In this document: piece after piece, positions 31,227 through 39,526 of the stretch
Position numbering within the stretch: the stretch's first letter is position 1
Layout of the letters: each line of letters opens with the position of its first letter
Assembly: GCF_021390395.1 (NCBI RefSeq)
Contig: NZ_JAJUWT010000009.1
Location: 1-64,000, forward strand
Direction: 5' to 3'
Source of the DNA: Saccharothrix sp. S26
GTDB lineage: Bacteria; Actinomycetota; Actinomycetes; Mycobacteriales; Pseudonocardiaceae
DNA length: 64,000 bases
Notes under the pieces: generated by a model
What the model was told of the DNA's origin: nothing
Database searches by the model: none
The model's input: the letters and a program-made list of their open reading frames with translations, nothing else
Position numbers and translations under genes: made by a program

Positions 31227-31316
31227 ATGGCCAAGATCATCCACGCCGCACTGGTGGCGCTTAACATCCGCAAGAGCGACTCCCAGTACCGCTGGTACTT
31301 GTACCACCACATCTGA
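31227..31316 (+). CDS. 29-residue RiPP precursor peptide with aromatic core
   Basis: GGGAGG stands a few bases before the ATG at 31227. The encoded peptide opens MAKIIHAALVALNIRKS and ends YRWYLYHHI, with TGA at 31314. The first part is a short amphipathic leader; the last nine residues hold one Trp, three Tyr and two His, the residues that P450s crosslink in tryptorubin/atropopeptides, biarylitides and cittilins. It is sandwiched between two P450 genes with no other maturation enzyme nearby. All of this is visible; crosslinking of the product is inferred from the family. Confidence 0.8.
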   Translation: MAKIIHAALVALNIRKSDSQYRWYLYHHI

Positions 31317-31324
31317 CCGGTGCG

Positions 31325-31354
31325 GGTGGGGAGCACAGCCACACGCTCCCCACC
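31325..31354. terminator. attenuator hairpin between precursor and second P450
   Basis: GGTGGGGAGC (31325-31334) pairs perfectly with GCTCCCCACC (31345-31354) across a ten-base loop. Partial terminators here are common in RiPP operons and allow more precursor than enzyme mRNA. Confidence 0.55.
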
Positions 31355-31371
31355 TTCGGGGGAGGCACACG

Positions 31372-32619
31372 ATGACCCAACGCGACGACCCGGACCTGCT
31401 GGCGGACCTGCGTGCCCCCAACGCCGAGCACGACGGTGTCTTCTGGCACGGCGACCAGCGGCTGATGGTGTTCGACGCCGACGCGGCGAGCCGGGCCAAC
31501 GCCGAGAACTTCGCCGACCTGACGCTCCCCGACCGGTTCGTCGACCGGGTCCGCGGCCGTCGCAGCCCGGCCGTGTCGTGGCGGCAGGTGCGCTCGCTGT
31601 GGCTGTCCCGGATGCGGGTGCTCAGCGAGGAGAACCGGCTGCGCGAGCTGACCGACCGCATGGCCGCGATCCTGGACCACCGCCGCGACCAGCACGTGGA
31701 CTTCGCGTGGCTGGCGCACGAGGTGACGTTCCGCGCCCTGGTGCCCGTGGTGCTCGACGGACTGTCCACTTCGGATCAGGCGTGGCTCAGCCGCGACGCG
31801 ATCGCGAAGCTCACCCGGCTGGACGCGGGACCGGGTGGTCAGACCCGCCGGCAGAGGTGGGAGTCCGTCGTCGCCCAGTTGCACGTCGGTCGGGTCGTGC
31901 GCGCGGAGCTCCGCCGTCGGACGCGTCACGGGCGGACCCGCATCGACCTCACGCAGCCCATCGTGGACCGGTTGCTGCCCTCCCTCGGCCCCGACCGCGC
32001 GGTGGAGGCGGTCACGACGGTCCTCACCGCGATCGCCGGGCCACCAGGCGCGGTCGCCGGCTGCCTGATGTACGAACTGGCGAAACGGCCCGAGTGGGCG
32101 GCCACGCTGACGGAGGAGTTCGCGTCCGGTCCCGCCGAGCTGCTGCACCGGACCGGCACCAGGTCCGCGCCGACAGCGCACCAGTTCGTGAAGGAGGTGC
32201 TGCGGATGTGGTCGGCACCGCTGCTGATGACCCGCAGCGCGCGGGTCCCCCTGACGATCCGCGGCCACCGGCTCGCCGTGGGCCGGCACTTCCTGGTGAG
32301 CCCTTACCTGGTCAACCACGATGAGCGCCACTGGTCCGACCCGGACGTGTTCGACCCGAACCGGTGGTCGGCCGGAGCGGCCCACCGTCCGCCCGGAGGG
32401 AACCACTACGTGCCGTTCGGCTGGGCACCCACCGCGTGCATCGGCGCCGGGCTGGGGAGCATCCAACTGGTCCTGCTGACGTACCTGCTGTGCACCCGAT
32501 TCCGGCTGGAGCTGCGCGCACCCGATGCCGCTCGGGTATCCCTGGGCGCGGTGCCCCGGCCCCTGGACTTCGACGGGTGGGTTCGCCGTCGGGAACCCGC
32601 TCGGACCAAAGCCGCGTAG
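31372..32619 (+). CDS. second cytochrome P450 of the RiPP cluster, atypical motifs
   Basis: A 415-residue P450 opening MTQRDDPDLLADLRAP. The K-helix KEVLRMWSAPLL and the PERF-like FDPNRWSAG are present. The heme loop reads YVPFGWAPTACIG (Cys at residue 356), where the usual FGxGxxxC has Ala in place of the second Gly and Thr in place of the usual His/Arg. The I-helix reads TAIAGPPGAVAGC and lacks the conserved acid-Thr pair that normally guides oxygen activation. Such divergence is seen in P450s that crosslink peptides rather than hydroxylate. It ends before a bidirectional terminator. Role inferred: crosslinking of the precursor core. Confidence 0.88.
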   Translation: MTQRDDPDLLADLRAPNAEHDGVFWHGDQRLMVFDADAASRANAENFADLTLPDRFVDRVRGRRSPAVSWRQVRSLWLSRMRVLSEENRLRELTDRMAAILDHRRDQHVDFAWLAHEVTFRALVPVVLDGLSTSDQAWLSRDAIAKLTRLDAGPGGQTRRQRWESVVAQLHVGRVVRAELRRRTRHGRTRIDLTQPIVDRLLPSLGPDRAVEAVTTVLTAIAGPPGAVAGCLMYELAKRPEWAATLTEEFASGPAELLHRTGTRSAPTAHQFVKEVLRMWSAPLLMTRSARVPLTIRGHRLAVGRHFLVSPYLVNHDERHWSDPDVFDPNRWSAGAAHRPPGGNHYVPFGWAPTACIGAGLGSIQLVLLTYLLCTRFRLELRAPDAARVSLGAVPRPLDFDGWVRRREPARTKAA

Positions 32620-32649
32620 GACGTTGACGACTTGCGTGAGTCCGAGGCG

Positions 32650-32686
32650 GGCGCCCCTCACCCCCGGTCGTGGGGTGTGGGGCGCC
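32650..32686. terminator. bidirectional terminator
   Basis: Arms 32650-32664 and 32672-32686 form a 15-base stem with one mismatch and a seven-base loop, between the second P450 and the convergent GH62 gene. Confidence 0.7.
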
Positions 32687-32716
32687 GGCTCGATCGGATG
32701 AGGCTGCGTCAGGCGC

Positions 32717-34144
32717 TCAGCGTCGCAGCGTCAGCAGGCCCGGTCGGTAGGGCAGCAGGCCGTAGTCACCACCGGAGTTGGGGCTGCGGCCCTGGTAGAG
32801 CAGTTGCAGGTTGCAGGGGTCGATGGTCTTGGTCTGGTCGGGGTTGGCGCGGATCAGGTCGCCGTGGCTGATGTCGTTGGTCCAGGTCGCACCGCTGTTG
32901 GCCTTGCCCGCGAACGGGTTGCTCTCGGTGGCGGCCTGCGGGGTCCAGTTGCCGCTGAGGCTGCTGGAGGTGAACGAGCGGAAGTAACGGCCGTTCGCGC
33001 CGATCGCCTCGACGATCATCAGGTACTGGTTCTGACCCTGCACCTTGTACACCTCGACCGCCTCGAACAGGTTGTTCGTGGTGTCGCTCATGATCGTGGT
33101 GTAGGACGAGCCGAAACTGCCCGGGAAGTTCCCGATCGGCATCACCTGGCGGTAGATCTTGCCGTTGTCACCGGCGAAGAACAGGTACATGTTCTGACCG
33201 TCACCGATGATCGTCTGATCGATCGGACCCGTGCCCGAACCGCTGATGCTCGCCGTCGAGAGCACCTGCGGCGACGACCAGCCGTTGGGGTTGGTCGGGT
33301 CGGTCGACGTCCGGTAGCTGAACGCCGTCCCACCCCACTGGTACGCCAGCACCCAGATGTTCTTCGGCGCGAAGTAGAACAACGTGGGCGCGACGGTGCC
33401 GCTGTTCATGGCCTGCTGCGGCGCAGACGCCATCTCCGACCAGTTGCTGAACAGCCCGAAGTTCATCGAACCCCAGCGCGTGCCCGTGTCGTGGGTCGTG
33501 GCGTAGACCAGGTGCTTGCCGTTGTAGGGCACGTAGGTGAAGTCCTTCAACGACACCCACCCGGACCTCGGCTGGGCCAACGCACCGGTCGAAGTCCAGC
33601 GGTAGGTCGACGGGAGCGAGCAGCCACCGCCCGGCTGGGTCGTCGTCGTGGTCGTGCTCGTGGACGTCGTGGAGGTCGTCGAGGTCGTGGTTGTCGTGGT
33701 CGTGTCACCGGTGCACGCCACGCCGTTCAGGGCGAAGCTCGTCGGGACCGGGTTGCTGCCCGTCCACGACCCGTTGAAACCGAACGACACCGAACCGCCG
33801 GTCGGGACCAAGCCGTTGTAGCTCACGTTCTTCGCCGTCACCGCCGAACCGCTCTGCGTCAACGACGTGCTCCACGACTGCGTCACCGCCTGCCCCGCGT
33901 CGAACGACCACGTCAGCGTCCACCCGTTCAGCGGATCACCCAGGTTGGTGATCGACACGTTCGCGCTGAACCCACCCTGCCATTGCGACCCCACGGCGTA
34001 GTTCACCGAACAGCCCGCGGCCGCGGCACCGGCGGGCACCGCCACGAGAACCGTCGCCGAAGCGAGCAGTGCGGCGCTCACCGCGGCGACACCGACCGTG
34101 CTCGATTTGAATCTGGTCATGAAGTTGCGTCGTTGCACTGACAT
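32717..34144 (-). CDS. secreted GH62 alpha-L-arabinofuranosidase with N-terminal CBM2
   Basis: A 475-residue exported hemicellulase. The start at 34144 has a GGAGAGAAG ribosome site. Signal peptide to about residue 43; CBM2 (cellulose/xylan binding) from [20 protein letters not shown] to about 145 with conserved Trp; a Thr-rich linker; then a GH62 domain (from [18 protein letters not shown] to the end) with FNEARG-type features FVYAPKNI-like [34 protein letters not shown] and [19 protein letters not shown]62 removes arabinose side chains from arabinoxylan. The upstream region has two LacI-type operator copies related to those before the sugar dehydrogenase. Confidence 0.9.
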   Translation of the reverse strand: MSVQRRNFMTRFKSSTVGVAAVSAALLASATVLVAVPAGAAAAGCSVNYAVGSQWQGGFSANVSITNLGDPLNGWTLTWSFDAGQAVTQSWSTSLTQSGSAVTAKNVSYNGLVPTGGSVSFGFNGSWTGSNPVPTSFALNGVACTGDTTTTTTTSTTSTTSTSTTTTTTQPGGGCSLPSTYRWTSTGALAQPRSGWVSLKDFTYVPYNGKHLVYATTHDTGTRWGSMNFGLFSNWSEMASAPQQAMNSGTVAPTLFYFAPKNIWVLAYQWGGTAFSYRTSTDPTNPNGWSSPQVLSTASISGSGTGPIDQTIIGDGQNMYLFFAGDNGKIYRQVMPIGNFPGSFGSSYTTIMSDTTNNLFEAVEVYKVQGQNQYLMIVEAIGANGRYFRSFTSSSLSGNWTPQAATESNPFAGKANSGATWTNDISHGDLIRANPDQTKTIDPCNLQLLYQGRSPNSGGDYGLLPYRPGLLTLRR

Positions 34145-34400
34145 GACTTCTCTCCTCTGCATGTGGGCGTTGCGCGACCTGCCGTCCGTGCGCGTGACCT
34201 TCGGCAACGGCGGGAATCGAGCCGTGCGTCGCCATGGCTTGCAGTGTCGCACCACGATGTTCACGCTCACAAGACTCCGCACGGTACGAACGTCCGATTC
34301 GCCGGTGCGAAAGAATTGCGACGCGAATCCCATGGCTTCATGCAGGTAATTCGATAGTATTCGACCACAGGCTTTCGAACGGCGGCGCTAAAGTTATCGC
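34145..34400. promoter_or_regulatory. GH62 control region with two LacI-like sites
   Basis: GTTCACGCTCAC at 34259-34270 and GTTATCGCTCAC at 34393-34404 differ at two positions, and the second differs by one base from the reverse complement of the 1241-1252 site. The second is enclosed by a GCTAAAG/CTTTAGC inverted repeat (34387-34413). The stretch around 34345-34375 is AT-richer, as a promoter would be. A common LacI-type repressor for both loci is inferred. Confidence 0.5.
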
Positions 34401-34760
34401 TCACATCTTTAGCTCGTGCCCGGGCACCAAGGGCACAACGGAGGCGTCGATGTGAATGGGCGCGTGGCCGGTGGTGTCGAGGACGTGGACCCGGTAGTCG
34501 CCGCCGAGGTTGAGGCTGCTCGGTGTCGTGGTCGGGGTTGTAGAGGCAGTCCAGCAACCGCGGCTTTGGAGCGCTGATCCACTTGGCGCCGCGCCGGAAG
34601 CAGTCCACGAGCAGGGGGCCGGTAGGCTCGAAGTAGCGCGACCTCCAGGCCGCGAAAGGGCGGCGGTGGTCCACCGGTTACGGGCGGACGACTCGCACGG
34701 CCCTGGGGACGTCAGCAGCTCGGCGAAGGCGTCCAGCTCGTCGGCCGCGCTCGACGTGCT
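34401..34760 (-). pseudogene. amidinotransferase relic
   Basis: Minus-strand frames read ELDAFAELLTS, then VDHRRPFA, WRSRYFEPTGPLLVDCFRRG and AKWISAPKPRLLDCLYNPD, then in another frame NLGGDYRVHVLDTTGHAPIH. These are StrB/VioH-type amidinotransferase motifs (L-arginine to inosamine-phosphate or glycine, seen in aminoglycoside-type pathways). The middle of the protein is missing between PFA and WRSRYFEP, and frames change, so it is a remnant. Confidence 0.55.
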
Positions 34761-35196
34761 CCGCCGGGAACCCCGACCCGCCTGCCCGGGCCGGGTGCTC
34801 ACCGAACCGCTCCAGGCCGTCGGGGGTGCGCAGCAGGGCGTCCCGGGTGGCGTCGTCGCCGGTGCCGGTCGACCTGCCGACGCCCAGGTCGATGCGGCCG
34901 GGGTGCAGCGCCTCCAGCGTGCGGAACTGCTCGGCCACGTGCAGCGGCGCGTGGTTGGGCAGCATGATCCCGCCGGAGCCGACGCGCAGGCGCGTGGTGC
35001 GGTCCGCGATGTGGCCGATGACGACCTCCGGCGCGGCGACGGCCATGTTGCGCACGCCGTGGTGCTCGGCGAGCCAGTAGCGGGTCAGGCCGATCTCGTC
35101 GGCCAGCCGGGCCAGGTCCACCGTGTGCCGCAGGGCCTGCGACGGCGGGGTCTCCTCGGACACGGGTCCTTGGTCGACCAGGGAGAGAGCGACCAC
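34678..35196 (-). pseudogene. truncated luciferase-like monooxygenase
   Basis: The first 135 residues are a typical F420/FMN luciferase-like fold start: SLVDQGPVSEETPPSQAL, LARLADEIGLTRYWLAEHHG, RLRVGSGGIMLPNHAPLHVA and GRIDLGVGRSTGTGDDA. The full enzyme should be about 330 residues. Here the frame runs into sequence belonging to the amidinotransferase relic and stops at 34678, so a deletion fused the two. GTG start at 35196, one base after the previous gene's stop. Confidence 0.65.
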
Positions 35197-35197
35197 G

Positions 35198-36529
35198 TCA
35201 CACCCCCACCGCGGTACGGCGGCGGACGGCCGGCAAGGGCAGCCCGTGGTGCTCGCGCAGGGTGCGGCCGCGGTATTCGGTGCGGAAGATGCCCTTGCGC
35301 TGCAGGATCGGCACCACGTGGTCGACGAAGGCGGGCAGCCCGTCGAACGTCACGTCGGGCATGATCGTGAAGCCGTCGACCGCGCCCGCGCGGAACCACG
35401 CTTCGATCCGGTCGGCCACCTGCTCGGGCGACCCGACGCCGAGGACGTGCCCGCTGCCGCCGCCGCGGGCGATGATGTCGCGCACGGTCAGGCCGGACTT
35501 CGCCAGTGCGACGGCGTGCCCGCCGTGCCCGGACGGCACGGGCAGCGCCTCGCGCAACGACTCGGGCACGGGCCGGTCCAGCTCCAGCGCGTCGGGTGGC
35601 AGGCCGAGCCGGGCCGCGACCCACCGGACCTGGTCGGTCACGTTCGCCAGCTCGTCGAGCTCGCGGCGGCGGCGCAGCGCTTCCTCCTCCGTGCCGCCGA
35701 GGGTGGTGATGAAGCCGGGCAGGAACAGGAACGAGTCCGGCGCCCGGCCGAACCGCACGGCCCGCGCGCGGATCTCGGCCAGGTCGGCGGCGGCGGCGTC
35801 CACGTCGACCACGGCGGTGAACATGGCTTCCGCGGTGCGCGCGGTGAGCGTCCAGACGTCGTCGGACACACCGGCGTGGTAGATCACCGGGTGGCCCTGC
35901 TCCGACGGCGGCAACGTGATCGGGCCGCGCACGTCGAAGTGCCGTCCGTGGTGGTCGATGGGCGCGATGGCGTCCATGTCGGCGTAACGACCCGCCTCGA
36001 CGTCGAGCACGAGCCCGTCGTCGCCCCAGCTGTCCCACAGCCGGCGCACGACCAGGACGAACTCCTCGACGCGCTCGTAGCGGGTCCGGCCGTCCGGCTC
36101 CTCGGCCACGAAGTTGGCCGCGACCCGCGGGCCGGAGGTGGTGACGGCGTTCCACCCCGCGCGACCGTGGCTGATCAGGTCCAGCGCGCGGAACCGGCGG
36201 GCGATGTTGTACGGCTCGTTGAACGTGGTGGAAGCGGTGCCCACCAGGCCGACCCGCTCGGTGACCACGGCCATCGCGCTCAGGATCAGCGTGGGCTCCA
36301 GGCCGTTGACGATCGGGTAGTCGGTCAGGTCGGCGTGCAGGCCGGGCACGTCGGCGAGGAAGATCGCGTCGAGCAGGCCGCGCTCGGCGACCCGCGCCAC
36401 CTCCAGGTAGCCCTCGACGCGGGCGAACGAGACGGGGTCCGCGCCCGGCCACCGCCATGCACCGGGGTGGTTGCCCGCCCCCACCGGGTGCACGTTCAGG
36501 TGCAGTTCCCGGACGTCCGGACGACTCAC
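35198..36529 (-). CDS. FMN-dependent monooxygenase, NtaA/SnaA/DszA family
   Basis: A 443-residue flavin-dependent monooxygenase starting GTG behind GGAGGAG. Family motifs: GAWRWPGADPVSFARVEGYL near the start, LDAIFLADVPGLHADLTDYP, TASTTFNEPYNIARRF, the flavin-site HGRAGWNAVTT and VIYHAGVSDDVW. NtaA/DszA-type enzymes use reduced FMN to cleave C-N or C-S bonds (nitrilotriacetate, dibenzothiophene sulfone, sulfonates). With the truncated luciferase-like gene next in line, this could have been a desulfurisation operon. Substrate unproven. Confidence 0.88.
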   Translation of the reverse strand: MSRPDVRELHLNVHPVGAGNHPGAWRWPGADPVSFARVEGYLEVARVAERGLLDAIFLADVPGLHADLTDYPIVNGLEPTLILSAMAVVTERVGLVGTASTTFNEPYNIARRFRALDLISHGRAGWNAVTTSGPRVAANFVAEEPDGRTRYERVEEFVLVVRRLWDSWGDDGLVLDVEAGRYADMDAIAPIDHHGRHFDVRGPITLPPSEQGHPVIYHAGVSDDVWTLTARTAEAMFTAVVDVDAAAADLAEIRARAVRFGRAPDSFLFLPGFITTLGGTEEEALRRRRELDELANVTDQVRWVAARLGLPPDALELDRPVPESLREALPVPSGHGGHAVALAKSGLTVRDIIARGGGSGHVLGVGSPEQVADRIEAWFRAGAVDGFTIMPDVTFDGLPAFVDHVVPILQRKGIFRTEYRGRTLREHHGLPLPAVRRRTAVGV

Positions 36530-36705
36530 TGGCTCTCCTCCCGTGACACGCGACGTCCCGGTCGAGACGTCGCCGCGACCTTGGCAGCGGGCGCTAAAGC
36601 CGCTCTTGGGTGTTCAAGGGGTGGACGGACTTGCCAGGCCGAGGCAGCCTCGGGTTAACTGCCGGAGATAGATCGAGGCGGTCTCGACTTAAGGAGTTCT
36701 CCATC

Positions 36706-38130
36706 ATGACCACCAAGGCCGGCACCGGGGCCGACGCCCGCGCGGCGTCCACCTCGCCGTGGGGTCTCGCGCTGGCGGCCATCGTCGGCGCCGAGTTCCT
36801 GCTGCAACTGGACGGCACGATCGTCAACGTGGCCCTCCCGTCCCTGCGCGCCGACCTGGGCGTGGACGTGGCCGCGGCGTCCTGGGTGCTCAACGCGTTC
36901 TTCGTCGCCTTCGGCGGCCTCCTCCTGCTGGCCGGGCGACTCGGCGACGTGCTCGGCCACCGCAAGGTGTTCCTGTCCGGGATCGCTCTGGTGACCGTCG
37001 CCTCGCTCGTCGCGGGCCTCGCGCCGACGTTCGAGGTCCTGGTGGTCGGCCGCGTGCTCCAAGGCGCGGGCGCGGCCATCGCGGGCCCCACCGGGCTGGC
37101 CCTGCTGGCCATCCTGTTCCAGGGCGAGCGGCAGGCGAAGGCGTTCGGCCTCTACTCGACGGTGACCGGCCTCGGCGCGGCGTCGGGCATGATCCTGGGC
37201 GGTCTGCTCACCGCGGCTGGCGACTGGCGGTGGAGCCTGCTGGTCAACGTGCCCATCGGCGTGGTCATCATCGCGCTCGCGCTGCGCGCCGTCGGCACCC
37301 GCGACGACGGCACCCGGACCCGCTCCCTGGGCGCCCCCAGCGCCGTGCTCGTGACCCTGGCCCTGGCTTCCGGCGTGTACGGGCTGGTCCGTGCCGCCGA
37401 GCACGGCTGGCTGCACACGTGGACGCTGATCCCGCTGGCGGTGGCGCTGGTGCTCATCGCCGTGCTCGTGGTGGTCGACGGGCGGGCCGCCGAGCCGCTG
37501 CTCCCCCGGCGGATCTTCGCCAGCCGTGCCCGGATCGGCGGGTTCGTCAACCTGCTGCTGCTCGCCTCGGTGCTGACCGGCTTCCTGTTCTACGCCAGCC
37601 TGTACCTCGCCGGACCGCTCGGCCTGGACCCGCTGCGCACGGGCCTGGCCATCCTGCCGTTCGGCCTGGCGCTGCTGGTCACGACGCAGGTGCTCACCAA
37701 GTACGTGGCCGGGCTGCGCCTGGAGGTGCGGGCGATCATCGGGCTGGTGCTGGTGATCGCGGGCTTCGCGTGGCTGTCCCGGTTGGACGGCGACAGCACC
37801 TACGCCGTCGGCGTGCTGCCCGCGATCGTCGTGCTCGGCGTCGGCGTCGGCCTGGCGATCATCCCGTTCAACATGATCGTGCTGTCCACTTCGGACCCGG
37901 CCGACACGGGCGTCACCGCGGGCATCCTCCAGACCTCCCTGACCGTCGGCGGGTCGATCGGCCTGGCCGTGCTGCTGCTCCCGTTCTCCGCGGGCACCGG
38001 CCGGATCGACGACACCATCTCCTCGGTGTTCGCCTGGAGCACGGCGATCGCCGTCCTGGGCGTCCTCGTGTCCCTCGTGTTCTGGTTCGGTCCGGGCACC
38101 CGCAAGGCTCCCGGCGCCCAGCAGGGCTGA
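36706..38130 (+). CDS. MFS drug-efflux transporter, DHA2 (14-helix) type
   Basis: A 474-residue membrane protein with roughly 14 hydrophobic segments. The DHA2 motif LDGTIVNVALPSL lies in helix 1, motif A GRLGDVLGHRKVFL after helix 2, and motif C-like LQGAGAAIAGPTGLALL in helix 4-5. The ATG at 36706 is chosen for AAGGAG upstream. DHA2 exporters use the proton gradient to expel drugs or own metabolites. It heads an operon with a TetR regulator and an SDR. Confidence 0.92.
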   Translation: MTTKAGTGADARAASTSPWGLALAAIVGAEFLLQLDGTIVNVALPSLRADLGVDVAAASWVLNAFFVAFGGLLLLAGRLGDVLGHRKVFLSGIALVTVASLVAGLAPTFEVLVVGRVLQGAGAAIAGPTGLALLAILFQGERQAKAFGLYSTVTGLGAASGMILGGLLTAAGDWRWSLLVNVPIGVVIIALALRAVGTRDDGTRTRSLGAPSAVLVTLALASGVYGLVRAAEHGWLHTWTLIPLAVALVLIAVLVVVDGRAAEPLLPRRIFASRARIGGFVNLLLLASVLTGFLFYASLYLAGPLGLDPLRTGLAILPFGLALLVTTQVLTKYVAGLRLEVRAIIGLVLVIAGFAWLSRLDGDSTYAVGVLPAIVVLGVGVGLAIIPFNMIVLSTSDPADTGVTAGILQTSLTVGGSIGLAVLLLPFSAGTGRIDDTISSVFAWSTAIAVLGVLVSLVFWFGPGTRKAPGAQQG

Positions 38131-38137
38131 ACCCGCC

Positions 38138-38174
38138 GTGGCGCCGCCCGACATCCTCGGCCGGGCGGCGCCAC
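38138..38174. terminator. intra-operon hairpin
   Basis: GTGGCGCCGCCCG (38138-38150) pairs perfectly with 38162-38174 across an 11-base loop, between the transporter stop and the TetR start. It may attenuate regulator expression relative to transporter. Confidence 0.5.
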
Positions 38175-38195
38175 CCCAGCCGGTTGGAGGCACTC

Positions 38196-38777
38196 GTGAC
38201 GGCCTACCTGGCCCGACGGCCCAAGCGCGCGGACGGGCGGCGCAACTACGACCGCATCCTGGAAGCCGCTCGGGAGGCGTTCGACGCCCGCGGCACGGAC
38301 GCCGCACTGGAGGACATCGCCCGGGCGGCGGGTGTCGCGATCGGCACCCTCTACGGCCACTTCCCCACCCGCGAGACCCTGATCGAGGCGTCGGTGCGCG
38401 AAGGTCTGGACGCCTTGCGCGCCAGCGCCGAGCACCTGGCCGCGGCCGACGACCCGGTCGGCGCGCTCACCAGGTGGGTCCACCAGACCGTGGCGCATTG
38501 CAGCACCTTCCGCGGCCTGGTCGGGTTCCTCGCGGCCAGCACCTACGACGAGGGCACGCCGCTGCACCACTCGTGCGTGGAGATGCACGCCGGCGGCGGC
38601 ATGCTGCTCGCCCGCGCCCAGGGGGCGGGCCTGGTGCGACCGGACCTCACCGCCGAGGAGCTGTTCGCCGCCATCACCTCGGCCGCGTGGGCGCGGGAGA
38701 ACTCACCGCCGGGCCACGACCACAGCGCCCGGCTGATCGAGCTGCTGATCGACGGGTTCCGGACGGGTGCCCGATGA
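38196..38777 (+). CDS. TetR-family regulator
   Basis: A 193-residue repressor starting GTG after TTGGAGG. The N-terminal HTH reads RRNYDRILEAAREAFDARGT, then DIARAAGVAIGTLYGHFPTR. The C-terminal ligand domain is all-alpha and includes STFRGLVGFLAASTYDEG. It presumably represses the upstream exporter and itself. Its stop overlaps the SDR start (ATGA). Confidence 0.9.
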   Translation: MTAYLARRPKRADGRRNYDRILEAAREAFDARGTDAALEDIARAAGVAIGTLYGHFPTRETLIEASVREGLDALRASAEHLAAADDPVGALTRWVHQTVAHCSTFRGLVGFLAASTYDEGTPLHHSCVEMHAGGGMLLARAQGAGLVRPDLTAEELFAAITSAAWARENSPPGHDHSARLIELLIDGFRTGAR

Positions 38778-39526
38778 GCCTGCTCGCCGACAAGGTCGTG
38801 CTGGTGACCGGCGCCAGCAGGGGCATCGGCGCCGAGGCCGCCCGGCTGTTCGCCGCCGAAGGCGCGCACGTCGTCCTCGGCGCCAGGGGCCGGGAGCGAC
38901 TGTCCGAAGTGGCCGCGCACATCGACGGCGCGGTGACCGTGCCCGGCGACCTGAGCACCGCCGAGGGCGTGGACCGGCTCGTCGATGCGGCCCTGCGTCG
39001 GCACGGCCGCATCGACGGCGCCTACCTCAACGCCGCCGTGGGCCACGCCCACGCGGGCACGCTCGCCGAGCTGACCGAGGCCCAGTGGGACGAGGTGCAC
39101 GCGACCGGGCTGAAGGGCGTCTGGCTGGCCCTGCGCGCCCTCGTCCCGCACCTGGTCGGACGCGGCGGGTCGGTGGTGGTGGCGGGCAGCGTCGCGGGCC
39201 TGGCCGGTGGCATCGGCGACGCCGGCTACCAGGCCGCCAAGCACGGCGTGATCGGCCTGACCCGCGCCGCGGTCGCCGAGTTCTCGCCGGCGGGCGTGCG
39301 GGTGAACGTCGTGGCCCCCGGCGCGATCCTGACCGAGAAGGTCCGCCAGGACTTCGCCGCGATGCCGCACGCGCGCGAGGCGTTCGAACAGCACACCCCC
39401 ATGCGCCGTCCCGGCGTGCCGACCGAAGTCGCGGAAGCCGCGGCGTGGCTGCTCAGCGACCGCTCGTCCTACGTCACCGGCGCGGTGCTCCCGGTCGACG
39501 GCGGCCTCACCGCGACCCGCCTCTGA
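38774..39526 (+). CDS. SDR-family oxidoreductase
   Basis: A 250-residue classical [21 protein letters not shown] (cofactor), [10 protein letters not shown] in place of NNAG, catalytic Ser in [14 protein letters not shown] (Tyr-Lys) and the C-terminal [18 protein letters not shown]. Translationally coupled to the TetR gene by a four-base overlap. The Asn-Ala-Ala variant of NNAG is mildly unusual. Substrate unknown; possibly acts on the compound that the exporter handles. Confidence 0.88.
   Translation: MSLLADKVVLVTGASRGIGAEAARLFAAEGAHVVLGARGRERLSEVAAHIDGAVTVPGDLSTAEGVDRLVDAALRRHGRIDGAYLNAAVGHAHAGTLAELTEAQWDEVHATGLKGVWLALRALVPHLVGRGGSVVVAGSVAGLAGGIGDAGYQAAKHGVIGLTRAAVAEFSPAGVRVNVVAPGAILTEKVRQDFAAMPHAREAFEQHTPMRRPGVPTEVAEAAAWLLSDRSSYVTGAVLPVDGGLTATRL

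Noticed and set aside
33636-33710. Simple repeat in the GH62 gene
   Set aside because: The repetitive GTCGTGGT-type stretch encodes the Thr-rich linker between CBM2 and GH62, so it is a normal coding feature rather than a mobile or regulatory repeat.
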